The notes: generated from the sequence alone by a model not told the origin. Shown: positions 50,425 to 62,685, numbered from the stretch's first letter. The stretch: DNA of 64,000 bases from Eucommia ulmoides (GCA_016647705.1 CM028330.1:29344649-29408648); one strand, 5' to 3'. A program made the numbers and translations.

Positions 50425-53400
50425 CTAAGCAGCAACAGGTACGTTTTCCACTTTTAGATCTGCCTTCACTTGTTTTTCAGGTGTAGTAATTTCAGGCTTC
50501 TCAATACCTTGTATGTCAGTTATCCTCAGCTTAGTCAATTCCTACATAAAGAATCAAATGTTTAGGCATTTCAACTTTCTTTTTTCAATTCCTCCATTCT
50601 AGGGTCTTCTCTTTCTTGTTTGGGTGCGGGGAGGGGTAGAGGAACAAAAATAATGAATCAAAAGCCTACCTGTCGATGCCCTTTCTTACGGCGATAGTTC
50701 TTTCTTCTCTTTTTCTTGAATATGATCACTTTTGCATCTAATGCCTGTAATAAGAAGACAGAGATGGCCAACATGAATACTCATTCGCCAATAAAATAAA
50801 AAATAATATCAGAATCTCAAACACAGCTTTCAGTTTTTTTACAACTCAAAACTGTTTCAGAACATAACCAAACAAATTTCCTCTTACAAAAATGAGCAAT
50901 ATTCAGAACTTCTATTTTGAAAAAAAAGAAAAAAGAAAAAGAAAAACAATTCCAGGTTGCAGAGTGCAAACCAAAAATGCCTTAAATATGCAAGTAAAAG
51001 AAACTTAGCCCCCGTTTGGTAACCGTTCCCATCCCAGAAATTCCCATACCATTCCTAGATTTTTGAGATTTCTGTTTCGAAATAGTGTTTGGTAATTTTT
51101 GTTTCCGTTTTCATTCTATTCCCAAATGAGAATTGTAACCACTTTTTTCTTTAGGAATGAGAAACAAAAAAAAATTGTTTCTCATTATTCCCATTCTATT
51201 TCCATCCCATTTTCTTCTCATTTCATTCTCAAATCCAATCGATCAAGAACAAGGAAATTCATTCACTCCTTCCCAACCAAAAATCATCCTCATCTTCGTC
51301 CAAAAACCATCCTCGTATGTGCTCCGATTTCATCCTCCATCGCCGACGTCGTCTTCGCCGGGTTCTTCGCTCGTCGTCTTCGCCTGGTTCTTCATTCGTT
51401 GTCATCTGGTTCTTCGCTCGTCGTCGTCGTCTAGTTCTTTGTTCGTCGTCGTCCGCGTCGTCTTCATTGCTTTCGATTTCGAAATCGAAATCATGTTTCA
51501 ATTTCGAAATAGGGATTTCAAAATTGATTTTGATTTCCTCCCTCCATGTCAATTTTAAAATCGAAATAGGGTTTTAAAATTGATTTCCTCCCTCGCGAGT
51601 TGTCATTCGCTGCTCATCATCTAGTACTTCGTTCAAGTTCGCTGCTCGTCGTCTTCGTTGGTTTCGATTTTAATTTCGAAATCGAAACCCTATTTCGATT
51701 TTGATTTCGAATTCGAAATCGAAACCCTAATTGAACGGCGAACGAAATAGTATTTCGATTTGGGTTTCTTGAACGGCAATTTGGGTTTCTTAAATTTCTT
51801 GAACGGCGATTTGGGTTTCTTGAACGGCAAACGGCCAACGAATTTCTTCGAGTTTGTTCTTGGATTTCTTCTTGAATTTGTGATTTATGGTTCGTTCTTG
51901 ATTTCTTGTATTAAATCGTTACCAAACGTGATTTTGTTCTCAGATCCACCTAACCATACCCATAACCTAGATATGAAATTATGGGTGCCAATTTCAAAAC
52001 TCCAATCATAAATCTGAAGCCTAACTCCCTAGTCCAAAACCAAACCCTGAATCCATTTGTGCAGATCTAATTAACATGTCCATGGTCAGTGTTGCAAAAG
52101 GTGTTTCCTAAGCGAACCCCGGGCGAGCCCAGAGGAGGGGCATAGTAGAAATGCCCGTGGCCTATGGCTAGGGTGAAATGCTCCTTCGGCGTACGTCCTA
52201 GACTTCTAGGCGGAGCCTTGGGCGTAAAAATTGGGCGAAGCCCAAGGTTCACGGCGTAAGCCCAATATGCTTTTTCAGTTTTTTTTATTTCAAAAAGTTA
52301 AATGTTAATTAAAATTAAGTTATTTTATGGTTTTAACTATGGTTAACATTTAACATAACTCAAGTTACTATTAGAAAATAACCCTAAAATAGAATTAAAA
52401 GTGTTCGTCTTCCCTTATAACTTATTGGGTGATTAAATAAATATTTCTAACAAGAAACTTGCATCTTTGCTTATTTACAATCCATTATCCTATAGAACTT
52501 ATCATTGTTTTACTATGTTAATAATTTAACATAATTTTCTTATATATGTTGTCCATTATTTTTCCTTTACCATCTTGTATTTTTTCCTACTATTATTTGT
52601 AGGTATTTTTTAATTCTTATATATCTTAAAAATATTAAAAATTCATATTTCATGAGGCTTATGCCCACGCCTCGGGGCTTATGCCCCGCCCAAGACAAGT
52701 TAAAACGCCCCACCTTGCGCCCGCGACTTTTACAACACTGTCCATGGTACAGAACTAATTTGAATCGAAATTGGGCGCACATGTTTGCTTTTTACTAAAC
52801 ATTCTGCTTCCTGTAATTGATCCATTTTTTTAACTTGATACTTTTTGTTTCAGACCAATTGATTTGGGGTGCGAAATTTGACCATTTTAGTAATTTTTTC
52901 AATAGTTAGACGAACCAGATTTTTGAATTGATTCAGCTATAGGGACTGAATTCGCATACAGAATTACAGATTCCACAATGATGATGATGAAGCCCGCAAA
53001 TACGCCAATTCTTGAATCATCAGAATTCAGATATTTTTTAAGCTTATACTGTACCCGATGAGAGCATAGTTAATCAACATAGAGTGATGTCAGTGACTTC
53101 AGGATTAAGGGGTGGCAGTGGGAACTTAAGGTAAATAAAAGCAACCAAGATAAGATGGACACATCTGAAAGGAGAAGATGCAGTTATTGTGGACATAGCA
53201 ACAAAGAGTTGTGGGAAAGACGTGACAAAATGAACAAATGTGGGATGATTTGGCTATAGTTGTATTAGAAGTATATAGAGGAGGGGAACAACAATATAAG
53301 GAAAGTGGGTGGTGGAACGAAGAGGTCCAAAAAGCAATTCGAGACAGATAACATCTTATAAGGAGTGGCAAAGTACAGGAGTAGTGAGAGTTTGAAAAAA

Positions 53401-56400
53401 AAAACGAGAAAAGAAAGATGCAAGAAAAGCTATCAAGGAATCTAAGTTAGGGATTATGATGATTTATATCCGAAATTGGAAACAAAAAATGGAGGGGTAG
53501 ATCTACATGCTTGCTAATAGATGTGAAAGAAACAATAGAGATTTAGGAGGTGTAAAATGCATCAAAGACATGGACCAAAAGTGAAGGATGAATATATTAT
53601 GTAAGATAGAGGTTATTTTTATAGCTTAGGATAATTGCACTTTACCCCCTTATAGTTAGATTCATTTTCACTAATCCCCCTATACCTTCAAATAAGCATT
53701 TACCCCTCTTGTACTTTTGACCAAATTGAAAATTGAACAGTTTCCGTTCTATATAAGGGAACTTGGGCAAACAGAATGAAAATGAATTAAATGATATTTT
53801 TTTTTTTAATTTCCAAATTTGCCCTTGATTACTTATGATGTCAAAAAATTAAAGTATAAGGGAAGTCAAGGGTAATTTTTCTTTTTCCATTTTTTTTTTA
53901 TTTCACTTTCCTTCCTAGATAAAAAAAAAAAATTAAAAATCACAAAAGTACATAAAATTTAACATAAAAACACAAAAAAGAAAAAGATTTTTTTTTTTTT
54001 AAAAGACGATGACATGTGCGCCATGTGCTCAATCATACTATCTGAATCTCAACCGTTGATCCCCTTCTCATGCTTAGGTGCCACCATCGATGCCATCTCT
54101 GACACCTCCAAGGCCCTAGACTCCAATGTGGTGTATGCTCTCTCTCGTCGTTCTTGGACATGATGCTCCCGCTCGTTCCGGACAAGTCAACTTCCCCGGA
54201 CAAGGTGACTGAGGCTGTGGGTGTAAAAATTGAGCTTGTGGAGATGCTGAACGAGGAGGCGAATGTGAGGGCTATGGTGAATTTTTTGGGGGTTTTGATA
54301 AGGTTATACCATAGTTGACACAAGCATTCCTAGGCGCGCGTACCAGGCACTAGGCGCAACCTTTGCATCTTGGCCAGGGTTAGGCCCAAGCCTTGCCTTA
54401 GGCGTGCTTAAGCAAGAGTTGCCGTAGGTCTCATTTAATTAAAAAAAAAAACATTTGTTCAGCCTCCCTCCCACACCGCTGTTCAAATTCCATATGCAGT
54501 GAGCATCGCAAAGCATTCCAAACTCCATAGCACTGTTTGGACTTCGAATTCTAGAGCAGACATCGCAGGTTCACATCTTCTTCTTCTATTCCAGAGGCCA
54601 TCACAGGTGAGTCCTTTTTCTTCTTCGAATTTTCTTTTCCTTCTCCTTCGAATCTTCTTCTTCCTCTTCTAGTCTTCTTCGAAAGCAGCTGCTTCTTCAT
54701 CTTCTAGTCTTCTTCTTCTTCTTCTAGCTGCTGCAGTGTCCTTCCCCTGTTCTGCTACTTCCCCTCTTCTTCTTCTTCTTCTAGCTGCTGCCCTGTTTTC
54801 TGTTTTTTTTTTTTTTGTTATTGTTTATGTTAAAGGGTATTTATGTCTTTTCTGTATAACTTAGGGTTTCCTATACGGTTTAGGATTTGTTGAATAGTTT
54901 CTTAATTTCTATTATAAATAGAATAGAGAGGCTAACACAATGTTAACCTTTCTCATTCATTTTTCTCTTTAACATGGTGTGAGAGCAGGTTATGGGACAC
55001 TAATCCCGTAGTCCTGTTCATCCATCATTTTTTTTACTCTTCCCTCCATTGAAAAAAACAAACAAACAGGGAAAGAAATTGCCGCACCTAGCACTCAGAT
55101 CCGACCTTTACCGGCCCAATCCGACCCTCGCCATCGTCAATCGACCTTCGCCATCACTAATCGGACCAATCAGCGACCTTCGCCATTGATTGTTCGACCC
55201 TAATCGCCATTGTTCAGGCCAAATTCACCTTCACCAGTGTTCCCCAGACTACATCAACGCTCGTCGCCGCTGTTTCGAGCTTTGCCGCCATCGAACCAAT
55301 GCTTCATCTCACGTCACAACTTCGATTCTCCACTAATTCGAAGTTTGCTGCCATATGTGCGATTCCAAGCTTTGTCGCAGCTGCCTCTGTTTCGAAACAA
55401 TTGCTAGGGTTTCGAAACCCTAGATTTCTCTAGACACAGCTCCCTCTGTCCAGATCCGACGGTGCTCCTTTGGCCAAACGATAGTAAGTTTATGGTTGAG
55501 CTATTTCTAATGATTTAAGCTCTGCACTTGTTTGTGTTATACTGCTGTTGGTTTGTTTTCCTTGTCAAGGTTTTTGTTTGGTTGTATTGGCGGACTAATG
55601 TCGACGGCTACACTTCAACCGTTAACAACCCGCAAGTTAAACGGGACCAATTATTTACATTGGTCTAAGGCTGCGAAAATAGCCCTTACTGAACAAGAGA
55701 AACACCGTCATCTCACGGAAACTGCCATAGCAGAAGATGATAAGAAGTATGATGAATGGATTCAAGCTTATGCGCAGATTGTAGAGTCATTGTGGAATTC
55801 AATGGAACCTCAAGTTGCTGATCTCGGTACTCATCTAGATACTTGTAAAACAATATGGGAATATCTTCGTATGTTATATTCTAATAATCTTACCAGGATA
55901 TATGATTTATCGGTCGAGTACTTCCAACTTCAGCAAGGCACGCAATTCGTTACAGATTATTTTGCCACATTCAATAGTCTTTATGAGGAGTTAAATATTG
56001 TTCTACCAATGACTATTGATCTGAAAGAAATGCAAAAGAAATTTTAACAAATGGCTGTCATGAAATTCTCAGTTGGATTACGCCCAGAATTTGAACCAGT
56101 CCGATCTCAGACCCTTTCCAGTGCTACTCTCCCCACTATCAGTGAAACTTATTCCCGTGTCTCTCTCATAACACAATCAAGGACAATGTTTCTGGCTCAA
56201 GTTCGTCTGCGCCATTTGAGCATTCGACCCTTGTTACTCAGCTTCCTACACGCGATCGCGGTGATCAATCTCGTGGCGGCCCTCGGGGTGGACGTAGTGG
56301 CCGTGGTAGTAGCTCACATCGTCAATGCTCCTTTTGTCGAAAGGAGAATCATACCAGAGAAACATATTGGGATTTAGTTGGTCGTCCTCCCAAATTCGCC

Positions 56401-59400
56401 AATGCAGTGACATCTGATCCAAATAATCCTACTATTCCAGAATCTTAGACAGCCAAGAACATCTCTGATGAGGAATATGCTCAATTCCTTCAGTATAAGG
56501 CATCCCAGTGGGCATCTCTTCCCATTGCTTCTTTAGCCCAACGAGATATTTCTACTGCTTGTCTTTCAATTCGCCTTTCCCTTCCCTCACCCTGGGTCAT
56601 CGATTCTGCTGCCACTGGATCACATGTTAGGTACATCTTCCTTATTTACACATATTCAATCATCTTCTTCGTTGTCTCCTGTTACAGTTGCTGATGGTTC
56701 CACTATCCCTATCCGTGGCATGGGCACAGTGAAACCCTCATCCTCTTTATCTCTACCATCTGTCTTGTATATTTATTCGTTTTCTTTTAATTTGATGTCA
56801 ATCAGTAAACTTACTAAACATCTTAATTGTTCTGTCTCATTTTTTCCTGATTTTGTCAATCTCCAGGATTTAAGGACATGGAAGACGATTGGCACAGAGC
56901 GTGAGGAAAATGGCCTTTATTACTTTGATGATCATGACGAAAGTCCTGCTATCCCACCTACAGTCTGCCCTGCTGTTGCATCAGCTCACCAGATCCATTG
57001 TCGCCTCGGTCATCTCTACCTTGGCAATCTCAAGTTACTTGTTCCTAATTTAAGTCATTTGTCTTTGTTAGAATGTGAGTCTTGTCAATTGGGTAAATAT
57101 CATCGTATTTCATTTGCTTCCCCAGCTCATGTTTGAGCATCGAGTTCTTTTAGTTTAGTTCATTCAGATTTTTGGGGTCCTTCTCGTGTTACTTCTACAT
57201 TAGGTTTTCATTATTTTGTCACATTTGTAAATAATTTTTCCAGAGTTACTTGGCTTTATTTAATGAAAGATCGTTCAGAATTGTTTTCTATTTTTCGCGC
57301 GTTTCGTGCTGAAATTAAAACTCAATTTAATGTACCGGTGCAAATTCTTCGAAGTGATAATGCTCGAGAACACTTTTCTCAGCCATTTACTTCTTTTATG
57401 TCACATTCTAGTATCTTACATCAGTCTTCATGTCCTCATACATTGCAACAAAATGGAATTGCTGAGCGTAAAAATCAGCATCTCTTAGAAGTGACTTGTA
57501 CTCTTCTTTTTTAGATGAACGTTCCCAAACACTTATGAGGTGATGCGATTCTTACAGCTTGCTTCTTAATCAATAGGATACCGTCCTCCACCCTAAAAGG
57601 CAAGGTTCCCCATTCCATTCTTTTTCCTCGTTCCCTCTTGTTTAGTTTACCTCGAATATTTGGGTGTGTTTGTTTTGTTCGTCAGTTGACTCCCGGCAGG
57701 GACAAGTTAGATCCCCGTGCTTTAAAATATGTTTTCCTCGACTATTCTCACACACAAAAGGGTTATCGTTGTTATAGTTCATCATTACGTCACTCATTTA
57801 TGTGTGTCGATGTTACATTCTTTGAGTCTACCCCTTATTATTCTGCCCCATCCTCTAGGGATGATTTGGATGTTATACTCCCTTTGCCAAGTGTGCCAGA
57901 CCCTACACTATCTTCCTCTACTCCAGCTTCTATCCTGCCTAGTCATTCTTCAACTTCTTTGCAGGTATACTTTCGTCGCCTGAAGGTTGCCTCTGTTGTT
58001 GTGCCCATCGACTCTTTGTCCTTAGATTCTTCTCCAACTGACCCATTGATGTCTGACCTGGATATGCCCATTGTCATCTGGAAGGGTAAGCGCACCTATA
58101 ATAATCATCCTATTTCTAATTTTGTCTCGTATGCCCACCTATCTCCTACATACTACTCTTTTGTTACTTCTCTGTCCTTTATTTCTATTCTTAAGTCTGT
58201 TTCAAAGGCTCTCACTCACCCTGGTTGGGCAAAAGCAATGGAAGAAGAAATGCTTGCCTTACATCAGAATGACACTTAGGATCTCGTTTCGCTTCCGCCT
58301 GACAAAACAATAGTTGGATGTAAATGGGTGTACACTGTCAAAGTTCACTCAGATGGCATCGTTGATCGACTCAAGGCTCGCTTAGTTGCCAAATGCTATA
58401 CTCAGGTAGACGGTCTTGATTATTATGAGATTTTTTCTCCCGTTGCCAAGCTTGCTTCTATTCGTTTGTTCATCTCTCTGGCTGCCACATTTCGTTAGCC
58501 ATTACATCAGCTCAATATCAAGAATGTTTTCTTAATGGTGATCTGAATGAGGAGGTATATATGGAGCAACCTCCTGGGTTTATTGCTCAAGGGGAGTCTG
58601 ATATGGTATGTCGCTTGAAGAAATCTATTTATGGCCTAAAACAGTCTCCTAGAGCATGGTTTGGAAGATTTAGTGAAGTGATCACTGAATTTGGTCTTTG
58701 GTGTTGCGAAGTCGATCATTCCGTCTTCTACCAACATAGTAAAGTCGGAAGAATATTATTGATTGTGTATGTGGATGACATCGTGATTACTGAGGATGAC
58801 CACGGGGGTATTCAAGAACTCAAAAGGTTTTTGCATAGTAAGTTTCAAACCAAAGATTTAGGTCACCTAAAGTATTTCTTGGGGATTGAAGTTGCTCGAT
58901 CAACTCAAGGCATTTACTTGTCTCAGAGAAGATATGTGTTTGACCTATTGAGCGAAACAAGAATTCTAGGAGCTAAATCGATTGATTCGCCTATGGATCC
59001 AAACACCAAATTGTTGCCAGATTAGGATGTACCACTGACAGATGTAGCGCAATACAGACAATTAGTTAGGGAAATTGAACTACCTGACGGTTACCAGGCC
59101 AGATATCTCCTTTGCTGTTAGTGTTATAAGTCAGTTCTTGGATCGTCCAATGACTTGTCACTGGGATTCAGTGATTCGTATTCTCTGATATCTGAAAGGT
59201 GCTCTTGGTTGCGGTTTGTTATATCAAAATTTCGGTCATACTCAAATAAAGGGCTACACAAATGCATATTGAGTCGGATCACCCTTAGATAGGAAGTCTA
59301 CTACTGAGTATTGTGTGTTTGTTGGTGGTAACCTTATCTATTGGAAGAGTAAAAAACAGAGGGTGGTGGCGCGTTCAAGTGCAGAATCGGAATACAAGGC

Positions 59401-61768
59401 AATGACCCATACCACTTGTGAGTTAACTTGGTTGAAACATTTGCTGGAAGAACTTGGATTTGAATACTCTTCACCGATGGACCTGGTATGTGATAATCAA
59501 GCAGCACTTCATATTGCATCCAACCCAATCTTCCATGAAAGAATAAAACACATTAAAGTTGATTGTCACTTTATTCAAGAAAAATTGTTACAAAAGCAGA
59601 TTGAGACTAAACATGTGAATTCAGTTGATCAGTTAATTGATATATTTACCAAACCGTTGGGGAGTTCAAGGATAAAGTACATTTGTAACAAGTTAAGAGC
59701 ATACAATATATATACTTTAGCTTGAAAGGGAGTGTTAAAATGTATTTATGTCTTTTCTGTATAACTTAGAATTTCCTATACGATTTAGGGTTTGTTGTAT
59801 GGTTTCTTAATTTCTATTATAAATAGAACAGAGAGGCTAACACAATGTTAATCTTTCTCATTCATTTTTCTCTTTTTACAGTTTACTTGTTTAATTGTTT
59901 ATTTAACAAAATTTAGTTATTGTTAGGATTTTAGATTTTAATAAAATTCTCTTTTTCCGCTATGTTGTTTATTAGGACTAATTAAATGGCTAGTGAAGGA
60001 TCAAAAGACCCCGTGTGGAACTATGTACATTTGGCTAATTTGCAAGACAAAAATTCCATCACATGCAATTTTTGTTCCAAAGTGACGAAAGATAGTATAT
60101 TTCGGGCAAAACAACACATTGTTGGTGGATATAGAAATGTTACTGCTTGCAAAAAATGTCCATCTCATGTGAAAATCGAAGAATACATGTCCAAGAAAAA
60201 GAAAAAGAGTTAATTTAGTGTTGTATTTTGATGACTTCGAAGCCGGAGGTGACGATGGGGATGATGGTCGAGAGGTGACATCCTTGATAAACAAGCACCT
60301 TAAGCAAAGGTTCGCATACATTTACTCCAAAAAGGCCAAAGCAAAAAAAGCCTTTGGATTTGTATTTCACTCTTCATCCAGAAATGGTTGTGGAAACCCG
60401 AAAGGGGAAGGGTAAGTAAAGTAAATTGGATGATAATGATCTGACAAAAAAAGAGCTAAGATCCCGAGCATGTACACTTATTGAGATATGGATGTATGAT
60501 GCGTGGATTCCAATCAATGATTGAGGGCATTGAAAAATATGGTACAAGTATGAAAGCGCTATCATACCACGAGGTTAAGGTTCCTTTACTAAAGAAGGTG
60601 CAACACACAAATGAAAAGCTTGAAAAACACAAGGAGGAACATGAAACTAATGGATGCTCGATTATTGCGGATAGAAAAAAAAAAAACAAGCGAAAGAGGA
60701 CTCTAGTTAATTCGGGAAGCAAAACAAGTATGGTTATGCTTACCCAGCTAGCAGGACTCACTGTATAGGCACTCCAAATGATGCAAATTAGGAACAAGCA
60801 ACTTGCGACGAGAGATAGATGATCGAGACTATAATGGATTTGGTGGACAGAAGCAATGGTTGGACAAGCAATGTAGTATAGTCCATTTTTTACACTCTCG
60901 ACGCCAATTGTCTTCTACGTTCTCAAATCCAAAATAAGAATAGAATCAGGAAAAAAAAGAAACACAACAATTAAAGTATTTAGTAAGTTTACTGACATAT
61001 ATCAAATTAAAAGAAAATGAAAGAATATATAAAATATGCGGCAAAGATAAAGAACATGAGGGCTGCAAAGTGCCCACACCACTAATCGGGATCGTGGAAC
61101 CATCAGGAGCAACAACTGGGTGCATATGCATGTAAAGAGAATTGGGGTGCCTAACATGTGGTTAGTGGCAACGGAGTCTATAACCCATGGAATGGTAGAA
61201 GAATGGCAAAATGAAAGACATGCAATAGAGGTACCTCGCTAAGCTAGAGAAGCAATGGCGGTGGAAGCCTACTAAGATGCATTAAATTGAAGGAACTGAG
61301 TATACTCGTCATTGGAAATCTCCCTAATAGCTAGAGAGTAAGACAGTGGAACAAGATCGGCCTGAACAGATGTCACCGCATAAGCATAATTAGGAGGACG
61401 GCCAACTAAATCACAAGTATCTCTAGTATGACTTTCCTTACCACAGAAGGAAAACTGACGATATTGGCCACGACCAGGACCATCTTGGCCACCCCGAGAG
61501 CCCCTACTACGACCACCTCGAGAGTGACCATGGCAACCACCACTAGATTGGTCACCATTCAATTTTCGAGCGATTAACACTAGAGGTATAGTCGAAGACA
61601 TAACTAAACAAAAACTAACAAGAGCAACAAACAAACTACGAAATTGTAATGGGAGATATATTTAACTAAATTAAACCATGTGACGACAAAAAACCAACAA
61701 AAAAAAACTAAAATTTAAGACACTGAAGACATGTTTTTTGTTTTTTTCTTTTGTGTTTTTTTTTTTTA

Positions 61769-61842
<74 letters not shown>

Positions 61843-62685
61843 GTGTATTACAAACAATTAAAAAGGGAAAAAAATAATAATATAAAGGCCAAGAAGAAAA
61901 CAAGAACAAGGGAGAACTGTTTGGAATGGATTCGGCGGATTTGGAGGAGGCCGAAGGAGGGCCAGTGAGGATCTGAACAGTGGCGACAAGGTCGGAGGAT
62001 GGCCCACGAAGGATGGAACAGGGGTAGCGAATGTCAAAACAGCAGCGGCAATTTCAGATATGGTCAACGACGGTGAGGTACACTTAGAGTCTAGGCGCAC
62101 CTTTGACATTTATGAAATGGCGCCTTCCCAATTGTTCTTCCTCCATCCAGATTGAGACTTAAGCCTTGAGAATACTTTGGCTATATTTATACCCTCACAT
62201 ATGCCTCTCCCTCACCAATCACTTTTTTCAGGCATAGGCTTATGGCAAAAAGGTTGGCTTCAATTTATCTTTGACAACTACTCACTAAGTGCCAAATATT
62301 TCAGTATCAAAAGCCATAACCAATAGGCATAACATTTCGAAATATATACTAACATCCCAAACATATCGAGTCCGAGTTGAATTTTCATCTTAGAAATTTC
62401 AAAACAGTGTACTCCGTGCTCTAAGAACATTTTTTAAAAGAGAAATGAACAAGAGTCAGAAGCTGGCATCAAACTCATCAAGCTAGAACATTAGCATAAT
62501 TCATGTGCTTGGAAGTGAAACAAAATAAGCATAACTTACAGTTAGCGGATAACAACTACAAGGTATATAGAGAGAGATAGCAAGGTGTCACACTTACATG
62601 CTCTTCCACTACAGCATGAACCGCTGCATCACGCAATATAGGACGACCAATGATTGTTTGAGTTGTCGACCCCAGCATGAGAACC
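50425..62685 (-). CDS. RPL21M: Mitochondrial-type ribosomal protein L21 (bL21), last three exons
   Basis: A large-subunit ribosomal protein that binds 23S-type rRNA; the RPL21M (NFD1) type acts in the plant mitoribosome. The exon at 62685-62598 (88 bases) encodes VLMLGSTTQTIIGRPILRDA then AVHAVVEEH. The exon at 50744-50670 (75) encodes ALDAKVIIFKKKRRKNYRRK then KGHRQ. The exon at 50541-50425 (117) encodes ELTKLRITDIQGIEKPE plus a 21-residue tail and TAG. All junctions are GT-AG and phases agree. GHRQELTKLRITDI.GIEKPE resembles the mitochondrial rather than the chloroplast paralog. The last intron is short (50542-50669); the one before it (50745-62597) is 11,853 bp and packed with transposons. 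The 5' exons, including the targeting peptide, lie beyond the right edge. Paralog assignment is from memory of the family. Confidence 0.85.
51011..51930. mobile_element. TIR element (CGTTTGGTAACCG type) in the RPL21M intron
   Basis: The left end cccgtttggtaaccgtt and the right end (reverse complement cacgtttggtaacgatt) are inverted repeats of a MITE type widespread in plants. The interior has CGTCGTCTTCG-rich repeats (51340-51470) and palindromic TTTCGAAATCGAAA words (51470-51740). Open frames here (such as 51099-51558) come from this simple composition. Confidence 0.6.
52087..52740. mobile_element. hAT-type MITE with 8-bp target duplication
   Basis: The ends are CAGTGTTGCAAAAGG and, reverse-complemented, CAGTGTTGTAAAAGTCG. 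They are flanked by a perfect 8-bp direct repeat TCCATGGT at 52079-52086 and 52741-52748. The 654-bp body has GC-rich arms (gggcgagcccagagg, gaagcccaagg, cgcctcggggc) around an AT-rich middle with no coding capacity. An 8-bp duplication and CAG-type ends fit hAT. Confidence 0.85.
52749..53089 (-). other. RPL21M intron sequence, nothing recognised
   Basis: AT-rich sequence between a MITE and a LINE fragment. No exon seen. Confidence 0.5.
53090..53620 (+). mobile_element. RTE-type LINE fragment, endonuclease-RT linker region
   Basis: Pieces such as WWNEEVQKAI (about 53310-53340), KKDARKAIKESK (about 53415-53450) and ANRCERNNRDLGGVKCIKDM (about 53513-53575) follow the order of the region before the RT domain in plant RTE LINEs. 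It is internally truncated at both ends and mutated. Confidence 0.7.
53628..53990. mobile_element. MITE-like fragment
   Basis: The block ggataattgcactttaccccc with following tcattttcactaatcccc resembles the TIR of Mutator-type plant MITEs such as 48397-48877. A possible partner (agtataagggaagtcaaggg) lies near 53853-53873. Borders are not settled. Confidence 0.35.
54010..54310 (+). pseudogene. Gene-like remnant of unknown origin in the RPL21M intron
   Basis: GC-richer than its surroundings, with codon-like composition. One frame gives AISDTSKALDSNVVYALSRR (about 54090-54150) and another PLVPDKSTSPDKVTEAVGVK then IELVEMLNEEANVRAMVNFL (about 54167-54290). The two open stretches are in different frames, so if it was once a gene it is broken by at least one frameshift. 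I do not recognise the family. Confidence 0.3.
54828..54974 (+). repeat. 5' LTR of the 5.05 kb Copia
   Basis: TGTTAAAGGG...TTTAACA, 147 bp, with a TATA-like tattataaatag near 54913-54924. Confidence 0.9.
59733..59880 (+). repeat. 3' LTR of the 5.05 kb Copia
   Basis: TGTTAAAATG...TTTTACA, 148 bp, colinear with 54828-54974. Confidence 0.9.
59985..60770 (+). pseudogene. hAT transposase N-terminal remnant with BED zinc finger
   Basis: The ATG at 59985 opens MASEGSKDPVWNYVHLANLQ. A BED-type finger follows (CNFCSKVTKDSIFRAKQHIV, then CKKCPSHV), with the C-x2-C...H spacing of plant hAT transposases. After about 60215 the frame is lost, but family blocks continue: FTLHPEMVVETRKGKG (about 60366-60412), ELRSRACTLIEIWMYDAWIP (about 60452-60510) and KYGTSMKALSYHEVKVPLLK (about 60536-60595). 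The protein stops matching at about 60740. The remainder of the DUF659/hAT core is absent. It lies in the RPL21M intron on the opposite strand. Confidence 0.8.
60900..62080 (-). mobile_element. Copia fragment (gag-protease) related to the 5.05 kb element
   Basis: On the minus strand, an Arg/Gly-rich segment and a CCHC-like knuckle (CGKESHTRDTC...LVGRPP, about 61445-61385) are followed by a protease-region block (VVAPDGSTIPISGVGTLQPS, about 61115-61055). Both closely resemble the plus-strand element's corresponding parts. Its leader-like part extends to about 62080, split by an (ATT)n run. No LTRs; broken, with an internal deletion. Confidence 0.65.
61768..61841 (+). repeat. (TTA)25 microsatellite
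   Basis: A near-perfect ATT/TTA trinucleotide run following a T-tract; likely very unstable in length. Confidence 0.95.
62111..62597 (-). other. RPL21M intron, donor-proximal part
   Basis: AT-rich sequence with no further exon. The donor GTAAGTG of the 62598-62685 exon lies at 62597-62591. Confidence 0.6.

Larger units (their letters stand above)
54828..59880 (+). mobile_element. Ty1/Copia retrotransposon with both LTRs and GTTTA duplication, broken
   Basis: Structure is complete: a 147-bp LTR (54828-54974), a primer site (tggtgtgagagcagg from 54975) and a leader with low coding signal (55000-55590). Gag (about 55597-56190) is followed by a CCHC-type region near 56320-56370 and a protease region with WVIDSAATG near 56598. 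The GAG-pre-integrase block is at about 56980-57130 and the integrase core at about 57150-57510. Reverse transcriptase (YVDDIVIT at 58768) spans about 58290-59025 and RNase H 59315-59690. The purine tract is gaaagggag (59724-59732) and the second LTR 59733-59880. GTTTA flanks both sides (54823-54827, 59881-59885). It has several breaks. LTRs differ at roughly 12 of 147 sites by eye, a few million years. Confidence 0.92.
54311..62110 (+). mobile_element. hAT transposon, decayed, interrupted by a Copia insertion
   Basis: A left edge agttgacacaagcattccta with GC-rich aggcgcg words and a right edge (reverse complement aatgtcaaaggtgcgcctag) resemble the ends of the hAT MITE at 52087-52740. Between them lie a TTC-rich leader (54570-54800), the inserted Copia (54828-59880), a BED zinc-finger transposase fragment (59985-60770) and another Copia scrap. 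Most of the transposase core, including the C-terminal dimerisation region, is gone. The exact ends and target duplication are uncertain; the transposase fragment is firm. Confidence 0.55.

Noticed and set aside
51099-51838. Open frames on both strands rich in Ser and Arg.
   Set aside because: They come from CGTCGT and TTTCGAAATC repeats inside a TIR element, with no domain.
61738-61968. Open frame with a long tyrosine run.
   Set aside because: It is a reading of the (TTA)n microsatellite.
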